Positions 8,711 through 18,276 of a DNA stretch of 64,000 bases are shown in pieces. The notes under the pieces are model-generated. The model had not been told where the DNA came from. It searched no databases and saw only the letters and a list, made by a program, of their open reading frames with translations. Source of the stretch: Halorubrum aethiopicum. GTDB taxonomy: Archaea; Halobacteriota; Halobacteria; Halobacteriales; Haloferacaceae. The stretch is taken from the NCBI RefSeq assembly GCF_001542905.1, contig NZ_LOAJ01000001.1, positions 434,001-498,000 on the forward strand, given 5' to 3'. Numbering within the stretch: position 1 is the stretch's first letter; each line of letters begins with the position of its first letter. The position numbers and the translations under genes are program-made.

Positions 8711-11401
8711 TCACTCGGGCCGCTCCGGATCGGTCGCGGCGGCGACGACGTCGACCGCGGCGCGGTTCTCGGCGACGTCGTGGACGCGGACGAGGTCGGC
8801 CCCGCGCTCGGCCGCGAGCGCGGTCGCGGCGACGGTCGCGTGCTCGCGGTCGTCCGGGCCGAGGCCGACGGCGTCGTACAGCGACTTGTAGGAGTGGCCG
8901 ACCAGCACCGGGCAGCCGAGCGCCGCGAACTCGTCGACCCGGCCGAGCAGCTCGAAGTTCTCGGCGGCCGACTTGCCGAACCCGAGTCCGGGGTCGACGA
9001 TCACGCGGTCCCGGTCGATCCCCGCCACGTCGGCCAGCGCGAGCCGCTCGCGGAGGTCGGCGATCACGTCCGCGACCACGTCGTCGTACTCCGGGTCGTT
9101 GTCGGGGTCGACGGGGGCGTCGACGCTGTGCATCACGACGACGGGACACCCGGCGTCGGCGACGACCTCGCGCATCCGGGGGTCCTCCAACCCGGTCACG
9201 TCGTTTATCACGTCCGCGCCCGCCTCGAGGGCCGCCTCCGCGACCGCCGGCTTCCGGGTGTCGACGGAGACGAGCACGTCGCCGTCGGCGACCGCGGGGA
9301 CCTCCCGGACCGCGTCGATCGCCGGGACGACGCGGGCGATCTCCTCGGTGACGGGGACCGCCTCCGCGCCCGGCCGGGTGGACTCGCCGCCGACGTCGAT
9401 CACGTCGACGCCGGCCTCGACCATGCGCTCCGCCCCCGCGACCGCGTCCGCGAGCCCCTCGTGGCGGCCGCCGTCGTGGAAGGAGTCGGGCGTCACGTTG
9501 AGCACGCCCATCACCGCGGTGCCGTCGGACCAGGGGTAGTCGTCGGCCCCGGCGGCCCCGGCAACCCCGGCGGCGGGATCCCCGGCCGATCCCCGGCCGA
9601 TCCCGAGTCGCTCCCGGAGGTCGGCCGCGACGCCCGCGAGGCCGCCGCCCGCGCCCTCGAGCCGGTCGCACAGCTCCCGGAACTCGGCGACCGAGCCGGC
9701 GAGCGTGACCGGCGAGAGCTCGCCGCCCGCGGAGCCGCCGCCGTCGACATCGCCGCCGTCGCCCGTCGCGCCGACCCCGCCGACGGCCGCCTCGCCGCCG
9801 ACCGTCCGGAGCGTCGCCGCGACCCGGTTCGCGCGGTCGCCCCGGAGCCGGAGCGAGCAGGTCCGGTGATCGACCCCGCCTCGCGCGCGCGCCGCGTCCG
9901 CCGGCGGGACCCCGCCCCGCTCGAGGGCGCGGGCGGCGTCCGCCGGGCCGTCGACCGACTTCGGAGTCACGGTTCGGTACAGCGCCGCGCGCGCCTCCGC
10001 GACCGCGAACAGCGAGCCGACGACGAGCACGCAGTCGTCCTCCTCGGCGCGGTCGGTCGCCGCCGCGACCGCGTCGGCGACGTCATCGCCCTCCGTCACG
10101 TCGTCGACGCCGCCCGACCGGAGCGCCGCCGCGAGCACGGCCGGGTCCTCCGCGCGGTCGAGCGCGGGCCGGCAGGCGATCGCGGTCTCCGCGGCCGGGA
10201 GCGCGCCGACCGCGCCGGCGTGGTCCTTGTCGTGCATCGCGGCGTACACGAGGTGGAGGTCCGCGTAGTCGTACTCCGCGAGCGTCTCCGCGAGGGTCGC
10301 GCAGGCCGCGGGGTTGTGCGCGCCGTCGAGGACGGTCAGCGGCCCCGTGTCGACGACCTCGAACCGGCCGGGCCACGTCGCCCGCGCGAGCCCGTCCGCG
10401 AGCGCCCGGTCGAAGGACCCGACGGCCTCCCCGTCGCCTGCGTCGCCCTCGTCGAGCGCGTCGAGCGTTCTGCGCGCCAGTGCCGCCGCGACCGCGGCGT
10501 TGGTCGCCTGATGTCTCCCGACGAGCGGGATCCGGTAGGTTCCGGCCGACTCGCCGGCGAAGGTCACCTCGGCGTCCGTCGCGCTCACGCGCCCCCCGTA
10601 GCTCGCGTCGATCGCGGGGTCGAGGTCCCCGTCCGGGGAGTCCGCGTCGTCGACCTCGTCGCCCGTGTCGTCGCCCTCGGCGGCGCCACCGTCCGCGTCG
10701 TCCTCACCGCCCGCGTCGTCACCGCCCGCGCCGCCGGGACCCGTGACCCGCGTCACGGGCGCGCCCGCCTCCCCGGCGACCTCGCGGACGACCCGCAGGG
10801 CCTCGCCCGAGCAGGCCGTGACCATCGGGGCGTCGGCGCGGGCGATCCGCGACTTGGTGCGGGCGATCTCGCCGATCGTGTCGCCGAGGACCGCGGTGTG
10901 CTCGAGCGAGACGTTCGTCACCGCGGTCGCGACGGGGTCGACGGCGCTGGTCGCGTCGTACTCGCCGCCGAGGCCGACCTCGAGGACGACCACGTCGACG
11001 TCGCGGCGCGCGAAGTCGTGGAGCGCCATCGCCGTGATCACCTCGAAGAACGTGAGCGGCTCGCCGGCCGCGGCCCGCTCTACGAGCCACGGCTTCGCCT
11101 CCTCGACGAAGTCGGCGACCGCCGCGTCGGTCATGGGCCGGCCGTCGACGCGGATCCGCTCCGTGAGCGCGGCGAGGTGCGGCGAAGTGTAGAGCCCGAC
11201 GGAGAGCCCGGACTCCCGCAGGACCGACTCGACCATCCGGGCCGTGCTCCCCTTGCCGTTCGAGCCCGCGATCTGGACGCACGGGAGGTCGGCTTCGGGG
11301 TTCCCCAGCCGGTCGAGCAGCGCCTCGATCCGCTCGGTGCCGGGCTTGACCGAGAAGCGACGGAGGTCGAACAGGAAGTTCGCCGCCTCGTGGTAGTACA
11401 T
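8711..11401 (-). CDS. folCP: Bifunctional folylpolyglutamate synthase/dihydropteroate synthase (FolC-FolP)
   Basis: An 896-residue fusion. The FolC part (about 1-480) has the P-loop GSNGKGST at 46-53 and DGAHNPAA, and ligates glutamate to dihydropteroate or folate. The FolP part (631-896) has MGVLNVTPDSFHDGG, DVGGESTRPGA and the C-terminal VRVHDV, and condenses the pterin diphosphate with 4-aminobenzoate. The roughly 150 residues between include a small domain and Gly/Ala linkers, and an Asp/Gly-rich insertion sits near 221-260 inside FolC. The same fusion is known in Haloferax volcanii. A longer upstream reading frame overlaps the divergent glmU-like gene and is rejected. Confidence 0.94.
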   Translation of the reverse strand: MYYHEAANFLFDLRRFSVKPGTERIEALLDRLGNPEADLPCVQIAGSNGKGSTARMVESVLRESGLSVGLYTSPHLAALTERIRVDGRPMTDAAVADFVEEAKPWLVERAAAGEPLTFFEVITAMALHDFARRDVDVVVLEVGLGGEYDATSAVDPVATAVTNVSLEHTAVLGDTIGEIARTKSRIARADAPMVTACSGEALRVVREVAGEAGAPVTRVTGPGGAGGDDAGGEDDADGGAAEGDDTGDEVDDADSPDGDLDPAIDASYGGRVSATDAEVTFAGESAGTYRIPLVGRHQATNAAVAAALARRTLDALDEGDAGDGEAVGSFDRALADGLARATWPGRFEVVDTGPLTVLDGAHNPAACATLAETLAEYDYADLHLVYAAMHDKDHAGAVGALPAAETAIACRPALDRAEDPAVLAAALRSGGVDDVTEGDDVADAVAAATDRAEEDDCVLVVGSLFAVAEARAALYRTVTPKSVDGPADAARALERGGVPPADAARARGGVDHRTCSLRLRGDRANRVAATLRTVGGEAAVGGVGATGDGGDVDGGGSAGGELSPVTLAGSVAEFRELCDRLEGAGGGLAGVAADLRERLGIGRGSAGDPAAGVAGAAGADDYPWSDGTAVMGVLNVTPDSFHDGGRHEGLADAVAGAERMVEAGVDVIDVGGESTRPGAEAVPVTEEIARVVPAIDAVREVPAVADGDVLVSVDTRKPAVAEAALEAGADVINDVTGLEDPRMREVVADAGCPVVVMHSVDAPVDPDNDPEYDDVVADVIADLRERLALADVAGIDRDRVIVDPGLGFGKSAAENFELLGRVDEFAALGCPVLVGHSYKSLYDAVGLGPDDREHATVAATALAAERGADLVRVHDVAENRAAVDVVAAATDPERPE

Positions 11402-11507
11402 ACGCCGTGGGTCGTCTCCGGGTCGTTTAGGCGTACCGGACCCGACCGAGCCCGCGAGCGCGCGGCGACCACCACCCTTCAAGTCGGTCGGACGTTTCGA
11501 ATCCGAC

Positions 11508-12686
11508 ATGTCCGACCGACCGACGACGGCCGTCGTCCTCGCCGCCGGCGCGGGGCGGCGGCTGAGTCCGCTGACGAACCGGCGGCCGAAGCCGATGGTC
11601 CCGGTCGCCAACAAGCCCCTCCTCGAGTACGTGATCGAGGCCGCGAGCGCGGCCGGCGTCGACGAGTTCGTCCTCGTCGTGGGGTACGAGCGCGAGCGGA
11701 TCCAGACCCACTTCGGCGACGGCGACGACTGGGGCGTCTCGATCCGGTACGTCGTCCAGGAGAAGCGGCTCGGCACCGCGCACGCGGTCTCGCAGGCCGA
11801 ACCCCACGTGGACGGGCCGTTCCTCGTGTTGAACGGCGACCGGATCGTCGAGCCCGCCGCGGTCGCGGACGTCCGCGACGCCCTCGCCGACGGCGACGCC
11901 GCGGCCGCGATGGCGGTGACGAGAAGCGACCGGCCGCGGTCCTACGGGGTCGTCACCGTCCGCGACGACCGCGTGGAGACCATCGTCGAGAAGCCCCGGC
12001 GGGGGGCGGAGTCCGAGGTGATCAACGCGGGCGTGTACGCGTTCACGCCCGCCGTCTTCGACGCCGTCCGCGACACCGAACCCTCCGACGAGGGGGAGTA
12101 CGAGCTGCCCGACACCGTCGCGCGGCTCATCGGCGACGGCGGCGTCCGCGCCGTCAGGTACGACGGCGGCTGGCACGACGTCTCGTACCTCTGGGACCTG
12201 CTCGCGGTCACCGACGACGTGCTCGACCGCGACGGCGGCTCCGTCGAGGGAACGCTCGCGCCCGGCGCGGGCGTCGACGACCGCTGCGTGGTCGCGCCGA
12301 CCGCCTCCGTCGGCCGCGGCGCGGTCGTCGCCGCGGGGACGACCGTGGGCGCGAACGCCCGGATCGAACCCAACGCGACCGTCGAGCGCTCCGTCGTCTT
12401 CCCGGACGCGACCGTCGAGGCCGGCGCGGTGCTCCGCGACTGCGTCGTCGGCGCGGGCGCGACCGTGGGCGCGAACGCCACCGCTCGGGGCGGGACCGCC
12501 ACCGTCGCCGTCGCCGGCGAGCTGTACGAGGGGGTGCGCCTCGGCGCGGTCGTCGGCGACGACGCGAGCGTCGGCGGCGCGGCGGCGCTCGCGCCGGGGA
12601 CCGTCCTCGGCAACGACGCCGTCGTCGGCGACGGCGCGTCGGTGAGCGGGCGCGTCGAGGACGGCGTGACGGTACGGAGGGGGTAA
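11508..12686 (+). CDS. glmU: GlmU-type sugar-phosphate nucleotidylyltransferase/acetyltransferase
   Basis: A 392-residue protein. The N-terminal half has the nucleotidyltransferase signature LAAGAGRRLSPLT followed by RPKPM, and VLNGDRI carries the metal-binding Asp. From about residue 240 a left-handed beta-helix of hexapeptide repeats follows (for example GANARIEPNATVERSVVF). It is immediately followed by glmS with a one-base gap, so a role in making UDP-GlcNAc from glucosamine-1-phosphate is likely; other NDP-sugars cannot be excluded. It diverges from folCP across a 106-base promoter region. Confidence 0.86.
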   Translation: MSDRPTTAVVLAAGAGRRLSPLTNRRPKPMVPVANKPLLEYVIEAASAAGVDEFVLVVGYERERIQTHFGDGDDWGVSIRYVVQEKRLGTAHAVSQAEPHVDGPFLVLNGDRIVEPAAVADVRDALADGDAAAAMAVTRSDRPRSYGVVTVRDDRVETIVEKPRRGAESEVINAGVYAFTPAVFDAVRDTEPSDEGEYELPDTVARLIGDGGVRAVRYDGGWHDVSYLWDLLAVTDDVLDRDGGSVEGTLAPGAGVDDRCVVAPTASVGRGAVVAAGTTVGANARIEPNATVERSVVFPDATVEAGAVLRDCVVGAGATVGANATARGGTATVAVAGELYEGVRLGAVVGDDASVGGAAALAPGTVLGNDAVVGDGASVSGRVEDGVTVRRG

Positions 12687-12687
12687 C

Positions 12688-14508
12688 ATGTGTGGAATCA
12701 TCGGCTACGTCGGCGAGCGTCCCGCCCTCCCGATCCTCTCTTCGGGCCTCTCGAACCTGGAGTACCGCGGGTACGACTCCGCGGGCGTCGCGCTCACCGA
12801 CGACGCGCTCTCCGTGTACAAGAAGTCCGGCGAGGTGAGCGAGCTCCAGGGGATCCTCCCCGAGTCGACCGACCACACGCGGGGGATCGGCCACACCCGG
12901 TGGAGCACCCACGGCCCGCCGACGGACGAGAACGCGCACCCGCACACGGACTGTACCGGCCGGGTCGCGGTCGTCCACAACGGGATCATCGAGAACTACG
13001 ACGCGCTCCGCGAGGAGCTCGCCGACCACAAGTTCACGAGCGACACCGACACCGAGGTCGTCCCGCACCTGATCGAGGAGGCGCTCGACGCGGGCGCGGA
13101 GCCGCGGGCGGCGGTCGAGGCCGCCGTCGACCGCCTTGAGGGCACCTACGCGGTGGTCGTGACGATCGCCGGCGTCGACGAGGTGTACGCGACCCGCCGC
13201 GACAGCCCGCTCGTCGTCGGCCACGCCGAGGACGGGACCTTCCTCGCGAGCGACGTGACCGCCTTCCTCGAGCACACCCGCGAGGTGACCTACGTCGAGG
13301 ACGGCGACTTCGCCGTGGTCGGCGAGGACGGCCTGTCGCTGTACCGCGACGGGGAGGCGATCGAGCCGCCGGTCGAGACGCTCGAGTACGAGGCCGACGC
13401 GGCCGAGAAGAGCGGCTACGACCACTACATGTTAAAGGAGATCCACGAGCAGCCGCGGGCGCTCCGCCAGACGATCTCCGGGCGGATCGACGCGGACGAC
13501 GGGACCGTCGACGTCGACGTCGACCTCCCGAGCGAGTACGTCGACTCGATCGAGGAGATCCAGATCGTCGCCTGCGGGACCTCCAACTACGCGGGACGGT
13601 ACGCCGCCGAACTGCTCGAGTCGGTCGTCGACGTCCGGACGACGGTGGAGGTCGCGAGCGAGTACGAGTTCGACGGCGGCCGCGACCCCTGGCGCACGCT
13701 CGTGGTCGCGGTGACACAGAGCGGCGAGACCGCCGACACGCTCTCCGCGATCCGGCGGGCGAAACGCGCCGGCGCGCGGACGCTCGCGGTCACCAACACG
13801 CTGGGAAGCACGATCGTCCGCGAGACCGACGACAGCGTGTTCATCCGCGCCGGTCCGGAGATCGGCGTGGCGGCGACGAAGACGTTCGCCTCGCAGGTGG
13901 CGACGCTGACGCTGCTCGCGGTCCACATCGGCCGGACTCGCGGGTCGCTGTCGTACGGGCGAGCGCGCGAGCTGCTCGAGTCCGTCCGGAAGCTCCCGAA
14001 CGCGGTCCAGGGCGTCCTCGACCGCGAGGACCGCGTTCGGGAGGTCGCCCGCGAGTACGCCGACAGCGACGCGTTCTTCTTCGTCGGCCGGAAGCTCGGC
14101 CACCCGGTGGCGCTGGAGGGCGCGTTGAAGCTGAAGGAGATCTCCTACGACCACGCCGAGGGCTTCCCCGCCGGCGAGCTCAAACACGGGCCGCTCGCGC
14201 TCGTCACCGAGGAGACGCCCGTGCTGGCGCTCCTGACCGACGGCTCCAGGCCGGACGAGACGCTGAACAACGTCAAGGAGGTCGAGGCGCGCGGCGCGCC
14301 GGTGATCGGCGCGACGACCGCCGACGGCGACGGGCGGGCGACCGACTCGGCGTACCTCGACGTCGAGTTGCCCGTCCCCGCTACCGGCGCGCTGGAGCCG
14401 CTCGTCGCGAACGTCTACTGGCAGCTGTTCGCCTACCACGTCGCCGACGAGAAGGGGCGACCGATCGACCGCCCGCGCAACCTCGCGAAGAGCGTGACGG
14501 TCGAGTAG
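12688..14508 (+). CDS. glmS: Glutamine--fructose-6-phosphate aminotransferase
   Basis: A 606-residue enzyme starting MCGIIGYVG, so Cys2 becomes the N-terminal nucleophile of the class II glutaminase domain (about 1-225, with HTRWSTHG). Two SIS sugar-isomerase domains follow (from about 290 and 460, with ACGTSNYAGRYAAE and SQSGE-like TQSGETADT). It makes glucosamine-6-phosphate from fructose-6-phosphate and glutamine. It begins one base after the GlmU-like gene, forming an operon that feeds UDP-GlcNAc synthesis for N-glycans or the polysaccharide module just downstream. Confidence 0.96.
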   Translation: MCGIIGYVGERPALPILSSGLSNLEYRGYDSAGVALTDDALSVYKKSGEVSELQGILPESTDHTRGIGHTRWSTHGPPTDENAHPHTDCTGRVAVVHNGIIENYDALREELADHKFTSDTDTEVVPHLIEEALDAGAEPRAAVEAAVDRLEGTYAVVVTIAGVDEVYATRRDSPLVVGHAEDGTFLASDVTAFLEHTREVTYVEDGDFAVVGEDGLSLYRDGEAIEPPVETLEYEADAAEKSGYDHYMLKEIHEQPRALRQTISGRIDADDGTVDVDVDLPSEYVDSIEEIQIVACGTSNYAGRYAAELLESVVDVRTTVEVASEYEFDGGRDPWRTLVVAVTQSGETADTLSAIRRAKRAGARTLAVTNTLGSTIVRETDDSVFIRAGPEIGVAATKTFASQVATLTLLAVHIGRTRGSLSYGRARELLESVRKLPNAVQGVLDREDRVREVAREYADSDAFFFVGRKLGHPVALEGALKLKEISYDHAEGFPAGELKHGPLALVTEETPVLALLTDGSRPDETLNNVKEVEARGAPVIGATTADGDGRATDSAYLDVELPVPATGALEPLVANVYWQLFAYHVADEKGRPIDRPRNLAKSVTVE

Positions 14509-14540
14509 CGCGGAAGTGACACTCGCCCGCGCTCCCCGCC

Positions 14541-16922
14541 TCAGCCGTACCGGCCGAAGGTCTCTCGGAGGTACTCCGCCGACTCCTTGAGCCGCTCCGT
14601 GTACGCCGGCTCGTCCCACGTCGGCGGGACGTACTCGACCGTGCGGAGCCGGCCGTCCTCGATCCCGGGGACCGCGTGCGCGAGGTTCGTCGACCGCGAG
14701 TCGATCGGCTCGGCGGCGGCTTCGGTCCCTCCGCCGTCGTCGTCCCCGGCCGGCACGTAGGAGGCGGCGGCGACGTCGATCGCCTCGAACGGCTCGTACT
14801 CGTCGACCCCGTCGGTCCAGAGGTCGCCGAGCTGACGGCGTCGGCTCGGGTCCGCGACGTTGAGGAGCAGCCACGGGAGCCGGACCTCGATCGCGTCCGT
14901 CGACGGCGAGACGTGGACATCGGCGAGCGAGTCGTACTCGGCGGCGTCGGGGTTGCCGTTCCCGTAGCGGAGCGTCCCCGTCTCGACCGACTGGAACGGG
15001 ACCCGCTCGCCGGTCGGAGGGACCGTGTAGCCGCGACCGATCGTCATCCGGATCGGCGCGAACGCGCCGGGGTCGGGGTTTCGGTACGCCGAGAGGTCGA
15101 GCCCCGCCTCCGCGCCGTACAGGTACGCGAACGCGTCGTATCGCGGGTGGACCGTCACGCGCGAGTCGCCCGGACCGCCGAGCCGGACGACGAAGTCCGT
15201 GGACGCCGAGGTCGCGTCGACGCCGTGGGGGAGCCGTACCCCGCTCCGGCCGGTCAGGCCGAGCGTGAGGAGGTAGTTGATGCGGTCCCAGTCGGGGGCG
15301 TCGTCGACGCCCGCACCGTCGCCGAGATCGGCGACCTCGAGGCGGATCGAGAGGTACGCGGCGTCGCTCGTGACTCGGAGCGCGGTCAGTTCGCGGGCGT
15401 CGTCCGCGACGCTTCCGGCGGGGTCGTCCGCGGCGCTCCCGTCGCCCCCGTCGCCGAGCCGGACGGGCGGGTCCGCCGGCGTCGCCGCGGTCGCGTCGGC
15501 CCACGCGTCCGCGGAGCCGTCGAGCGGGACCGCGTCCGCCGGGTCGAACGTGAGCAGGCCGAACCCCTGTTCGGGCGTCTGAACGTTCGACCACTCCGGC
15601 CGGCGGTTCGGGTCCGAGAGCGCGGCGAGGTTCCACGTCCGCTTGAACCACTCGTCGTGCCAGCTGAAGACGAGGCCGCCGGCCGCGCCGACCTCGCGGA
15701 CGTCCTCGTACATCGCCGAGAGGATCTCCCCCTGCTCGGTCTCGGTGTGGCGGCCCTGGTCGCGACCGTGGACGTGTCGCTGGGCGATCCCCCGCGAGGA
15801 GGGGACGCCGAACTCGGCGACCACGAGCGGGTGGTCCGTGGCACCGACCAGGTCGTTCAGGTAGCCGGCGTAGCTGTTCCGTTCCCCCCGGTGGTCGACG
15901 TAGTTCACGTACTCCGGCGTCTCGTTGAGCAGCGGCGGGTAGTACGGGTAGACGTGGTAGGCCGCGAACGTCCCCGCGTCGTAGGCGTCGGTCGCGACGA
16001 CGGCGTCGGGGTCGACGGTGACCGCGTCCTCCATCCGGAACGGCTCGTAGGGGTGGGAAAGCGGGTCGGTCGTCACCCAGTTCGTGAACGCCGCGGGGCG
16101 TTGGGTCCCGTACTCGTCGACCTCGTGGGCCACCGCCCGGTCGAGCCGCTCGGCGAGCCAGCGTTCGAAGGGCCGGTCGGCCGTCGACGAGAGGTACTCG
16201 CCGTCGTACGGGCCGGGGTCGTTCGCGCGGTTCGTCTCGGCGACGACGGTCGGCGGCCACTCTATCCCGGCGATATAGCCGAGGACGGCGTCGCTCACGT
16301 CGGCGTCGTAGGTCCCGCTGGCGTGGCCGGGTTCGGGGTCGATCGTCGTCGCGCCGTGGACGACGTCGACGACCTGCCGGAGCGACCGGTCGAACTCCGC
16401 GGAGAGCGCGAACGCGTCGCCGGCGTCGACCAGGTGTTCCTCGCCGATCCAGTTGCCGTGGAGGAGGTAGATCGGATCCGCGTGCTCCCGGTTGTACGCG
16501 GCGAGCGCGCGGTAGAACGCCGGCGGGTGGACCGTGTACACCCGGACGACGTTCACGTTCAACTCGCCCATCCACGCGAGCCAGCGGTCGTACTCGGCGC
16601 GGGTGATGGCCGCCTCGCCGGGGAAGCGGCCGGGCTTGGCCATCCCCAGGTTCACCCCGCGGGGGACGACCGCCTCGAAGGAGCCGCCGTCGACGGAGAC
16701 CGCGAAGCCGTCGTCGCCGACGCGGAAGCGCCGGTCGGGGCCCGGAGAGCGGGCGGCGTCGTCGGTTCCCCCGCCGTCGTCTCCCTCCCCGTCGCCGGCA
16801 CCGCCCTCACCGCCCGCGTCGGTTCCGCTCCCGTCGCCGGCGGTCCCGTCGCGGAACCCGCAGCCGGCGGTCCCGACCGCGCCGGCCGCCCCCACCTTTC
16901 CGAGGAACGCGCGTCTGTTCAC
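14541..16922 (-). CDS. Secreted glycosidase-like Tat lipoprotein
   Basis: About 793 residues from a GTG at 16922. MNRRAFLGKVGAAGAVGTAGC is a Tat signal with lipobox, followed by a Gly/Asp/Glu-rich linker to about residue 60. Residues about 65-400 resemble a TIM-barrel glycoside hydrolase (RGVNLGMAKPGRFPG, NVNVVRVYTVHPPAFY, VVAEFGVPSS, FSWHDEWFK). The Glu in VVAEFG sits where many clan A enzymes carry the nucleophile. The remaining 350 residues look like beta-sandwich, possibly carbohydrate-binding. It is divergent from the GAF kinase and close to a GT2 operon, so it may trim or modify the product. I cannot assign a GH family. Confidence 0.7.
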   Translation of the reverse strand: MNRRAFLGKVGAAGAVGTAGCGFRDGTAGDGSGTDAGGEGGAGDGEGDDGGGTDDAARSPGPDRRFRVGDDGFAVSVDGGSFEAVVPRGVNLGMAKPGRFPGEAAITRAEYDRWLAWMGELNVNVVRVYTVHPPAFYRALAAYNREHADPIYLLHGNWIGEEHLVDAGDAFALSAEFDRSLRQVVDVVHGATTIDPEPGHASGTYDADVSDAVLGYIAGIEWPPTVVAETNRANDPGPYDGEYLSSTADRPFERWLAERLDRAVAHEVDEYGTQRPAAFTNWVTTDPLSHPYEPFRMEDAVTVDPDAVVATDAYDAGTFAAYHVYPYYPPLLNETPEYVNYVDHRGERNSYAGYLNDLVGATDHPLVVAEFGVPSSRGIAQRHVHGRDQGRHTETEQGEILSAMYEDVREVGAAGGLVFSWHDEWFKRTWNLAALSDPNRRPEWSNVQTPEQGFGLLTFDPADAVPLDGSADAWADATAATPADPPVRLGDGGDGSAADDPAGSVADDARELTALRVTSDAAYLSIRLEVADLGDGAGVDDAPDWDRINYLLTLGLTGRSGVRLPHGVDATSASTDFVVRLGGPGDSRVTVHPRYDAFAYLYGAEAGLDLSAYRNPDPGAFAPIRMTIGRGYTVPPTGERVPFQSVETGTLRYGNGNPDAAEYDSLADVHVSPSTDAIEVRLPWLLLNVADPSRRRQLGDLWTDGVDEYEPFEAIDVAAASYVPAGDDDGGGTEAAAEPIDSRSTNLAHAVPGIEDGRLRTVEYVPPTWDEPAYTERLKESAEYLRETFGRYG

Positions 16923-17046
16923 GACGTTCCCTGTCGCCGTCGAGATAAAGTCTTGACCCCGGGAGGGCCGGTCGCGCGACCGGACGAGAGCGGGGACGAC
17001 TTCCGGTTTTATGGGGGTCCCTCCGAAACCCGACGACGACCCACCG

Positions 17047-18213
17047 ATGACCTCCTCCGGCGATCCCGACCACTCCCGACCGTTCGAGCGCCTCGTCCGG
17101 TTGAGCGACGCGAACCTGACCCCCGAAGAGCGGATCCGGGAGGCGATCGACGTCGGCCGGAGGTACCTCGGCGTCGACAACGGCGTCCTCTCGTACACCG
17201 CCGAGGGGCGCTACGAGGTGATCGCCACGAACATCGAGTCCGGGCCGTACGCCGAGGGTGGCGTCGTCGACCTCGACGGGACGTGGTGTCGCCACGTCGT
17301 CGCGGACGGCGAGACGATCGGGTTCGCCGACGCCGCGGAGGGCCGGTACCGCGACGACCGGGCGCTCGAGACGACCGGGCTTCGCTGTTACGTCGGCGCG
17401 CCCGTCGAGATCGACGGCGAGACGTACGGGACGCTGTGTTTCTCCGATCCGGACCCGCGCGCGGACCCGATCTCCGACGAGGAGCGCGGCTTCGTCTCGG
17501 TGCTCGCCGACTGGGTCGGTCACGAGCTCGAGCGCGGCAAACACTACGCCGAGTTGCGCGAACAGAACGACCGGCTCGACGAGTTCACCGGGATCGTCGC
17601 CCACGACCTCCGGAACCCGCTCGCGGCCGCGATCGGGTTCACGGAGCTGGCACAGGAGGAGGCGACGGGCGAGACCGCGGCGTTCCTCTCGCGGGTCCGG
17701 AGCGCGCTCGGCCGCATGGAGACGATGATCGCGGAGTGTCTGATACTGGCGAAGGAGGGCACGGACGTGGGCGAACGCGACGAGATCGACCTCGAGGCGC
17801 TCGTCCGCGACGCCTGGGAGACGGTCCGGACCCGGAACGCGACGCTGTCGGTCGAGATCGAGCCGGGGACGACCGTCCTCGCCGATGCGGGGCGACTCCA
17901 GCGACTCTTCGAGAACCTGTTCCGAAACGCGGTCGAGCACGGCGGCCCGGACGTCTCGGTGACCGTCTCGGGCGACGACCACGGGTTCGTCGTCGCCGAC
18001 GACGGCCCCGGACTGCCCCCGGCGGTCGAGGCCGCGCTCGCCGACGCCGACGCGGAGAACGTCAAGTCGTTCGGGCTCGGGCTGTTGGTCGTCCTCCGGG
18101 TCGTCTCGGGACACGGCTGGGACCTCGGGGTCGACACCTCCGCCGAGGGGACCGCCTTCCGCGTGAGCGACCTCAACGCCGCGGAGCCGGTCCACGAGGA
18201 GTTGGACGACTAG
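17047..18213 (+). CDS. GAF-domain sensor histidine kinase
   Basis: About 388 residues, soluble. A GAF domain fills about residues 15-165 (LDGTWCRHVVADGETIGFAD, LRCYVGAPVEIDG, YGTLCFSD). The DHp region has the H-box AHDLRNPL, followed by a HATPase domain with FENLFRNAVEHG and ADDGPGLPP. It would phosphorylate a receiver in response to a small ligand or redox signal. I start at the ATG at 17047 because TTTTAT at 17007-17012 looks like its TATA box; an ATG at 17011 inside that box would add 12 residues. The orphan receiver at 22055-22435 is a candidate partner. Confidence 0.87.
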   Translation: MTSSGDPDHSRPFERLVRLSDANLTPEERIREAIDVGRRYLGVDNGVLSYTAEGRYEVIATNIESGPYAEGGVVDLDGTWCRHVVADGETIGFADAAEGRYRDDRALETTGLRCYVGAPVEIDGETYGTLCFSDPDPRADPISDEERGFVSVLADWVGHELERGKHYAELREQNDRLDEFTGIVAHDLRNPLAAAIGFTELAQEEATGETAAFLSRVRSALGRMETMIAECLILAKEGTDVGERDEIDLEALVRDAWETVRTRNATLSVEIEPGTTVLADAGRLQRLFENLFRNAVEHGGPDVSVTVSGDDHGFVVADDGPGLPPAVEAALADADAENVKSFGLGLLVVLRVVSGHGWDLGVDTSAEGTAFRVSDLNAAEPVHEELDD

Positions 18214-18276
18214 GTCGTCCGAACGCATGAGATCAGTCGAGAGATCGGGAGACCGAGTACTAGGTACGTGAGAGGC

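Noticed and set aside
7325-12838. A very long plus-strand open frame (1837 codons)
   Set aside because: It is a shadow opposite the RCK-DHH and FolC-FolP genes and in another frame of glmU. Its translation is Arg/Gly/Asp-rich with no motif; long shadows are expected at this GC content.
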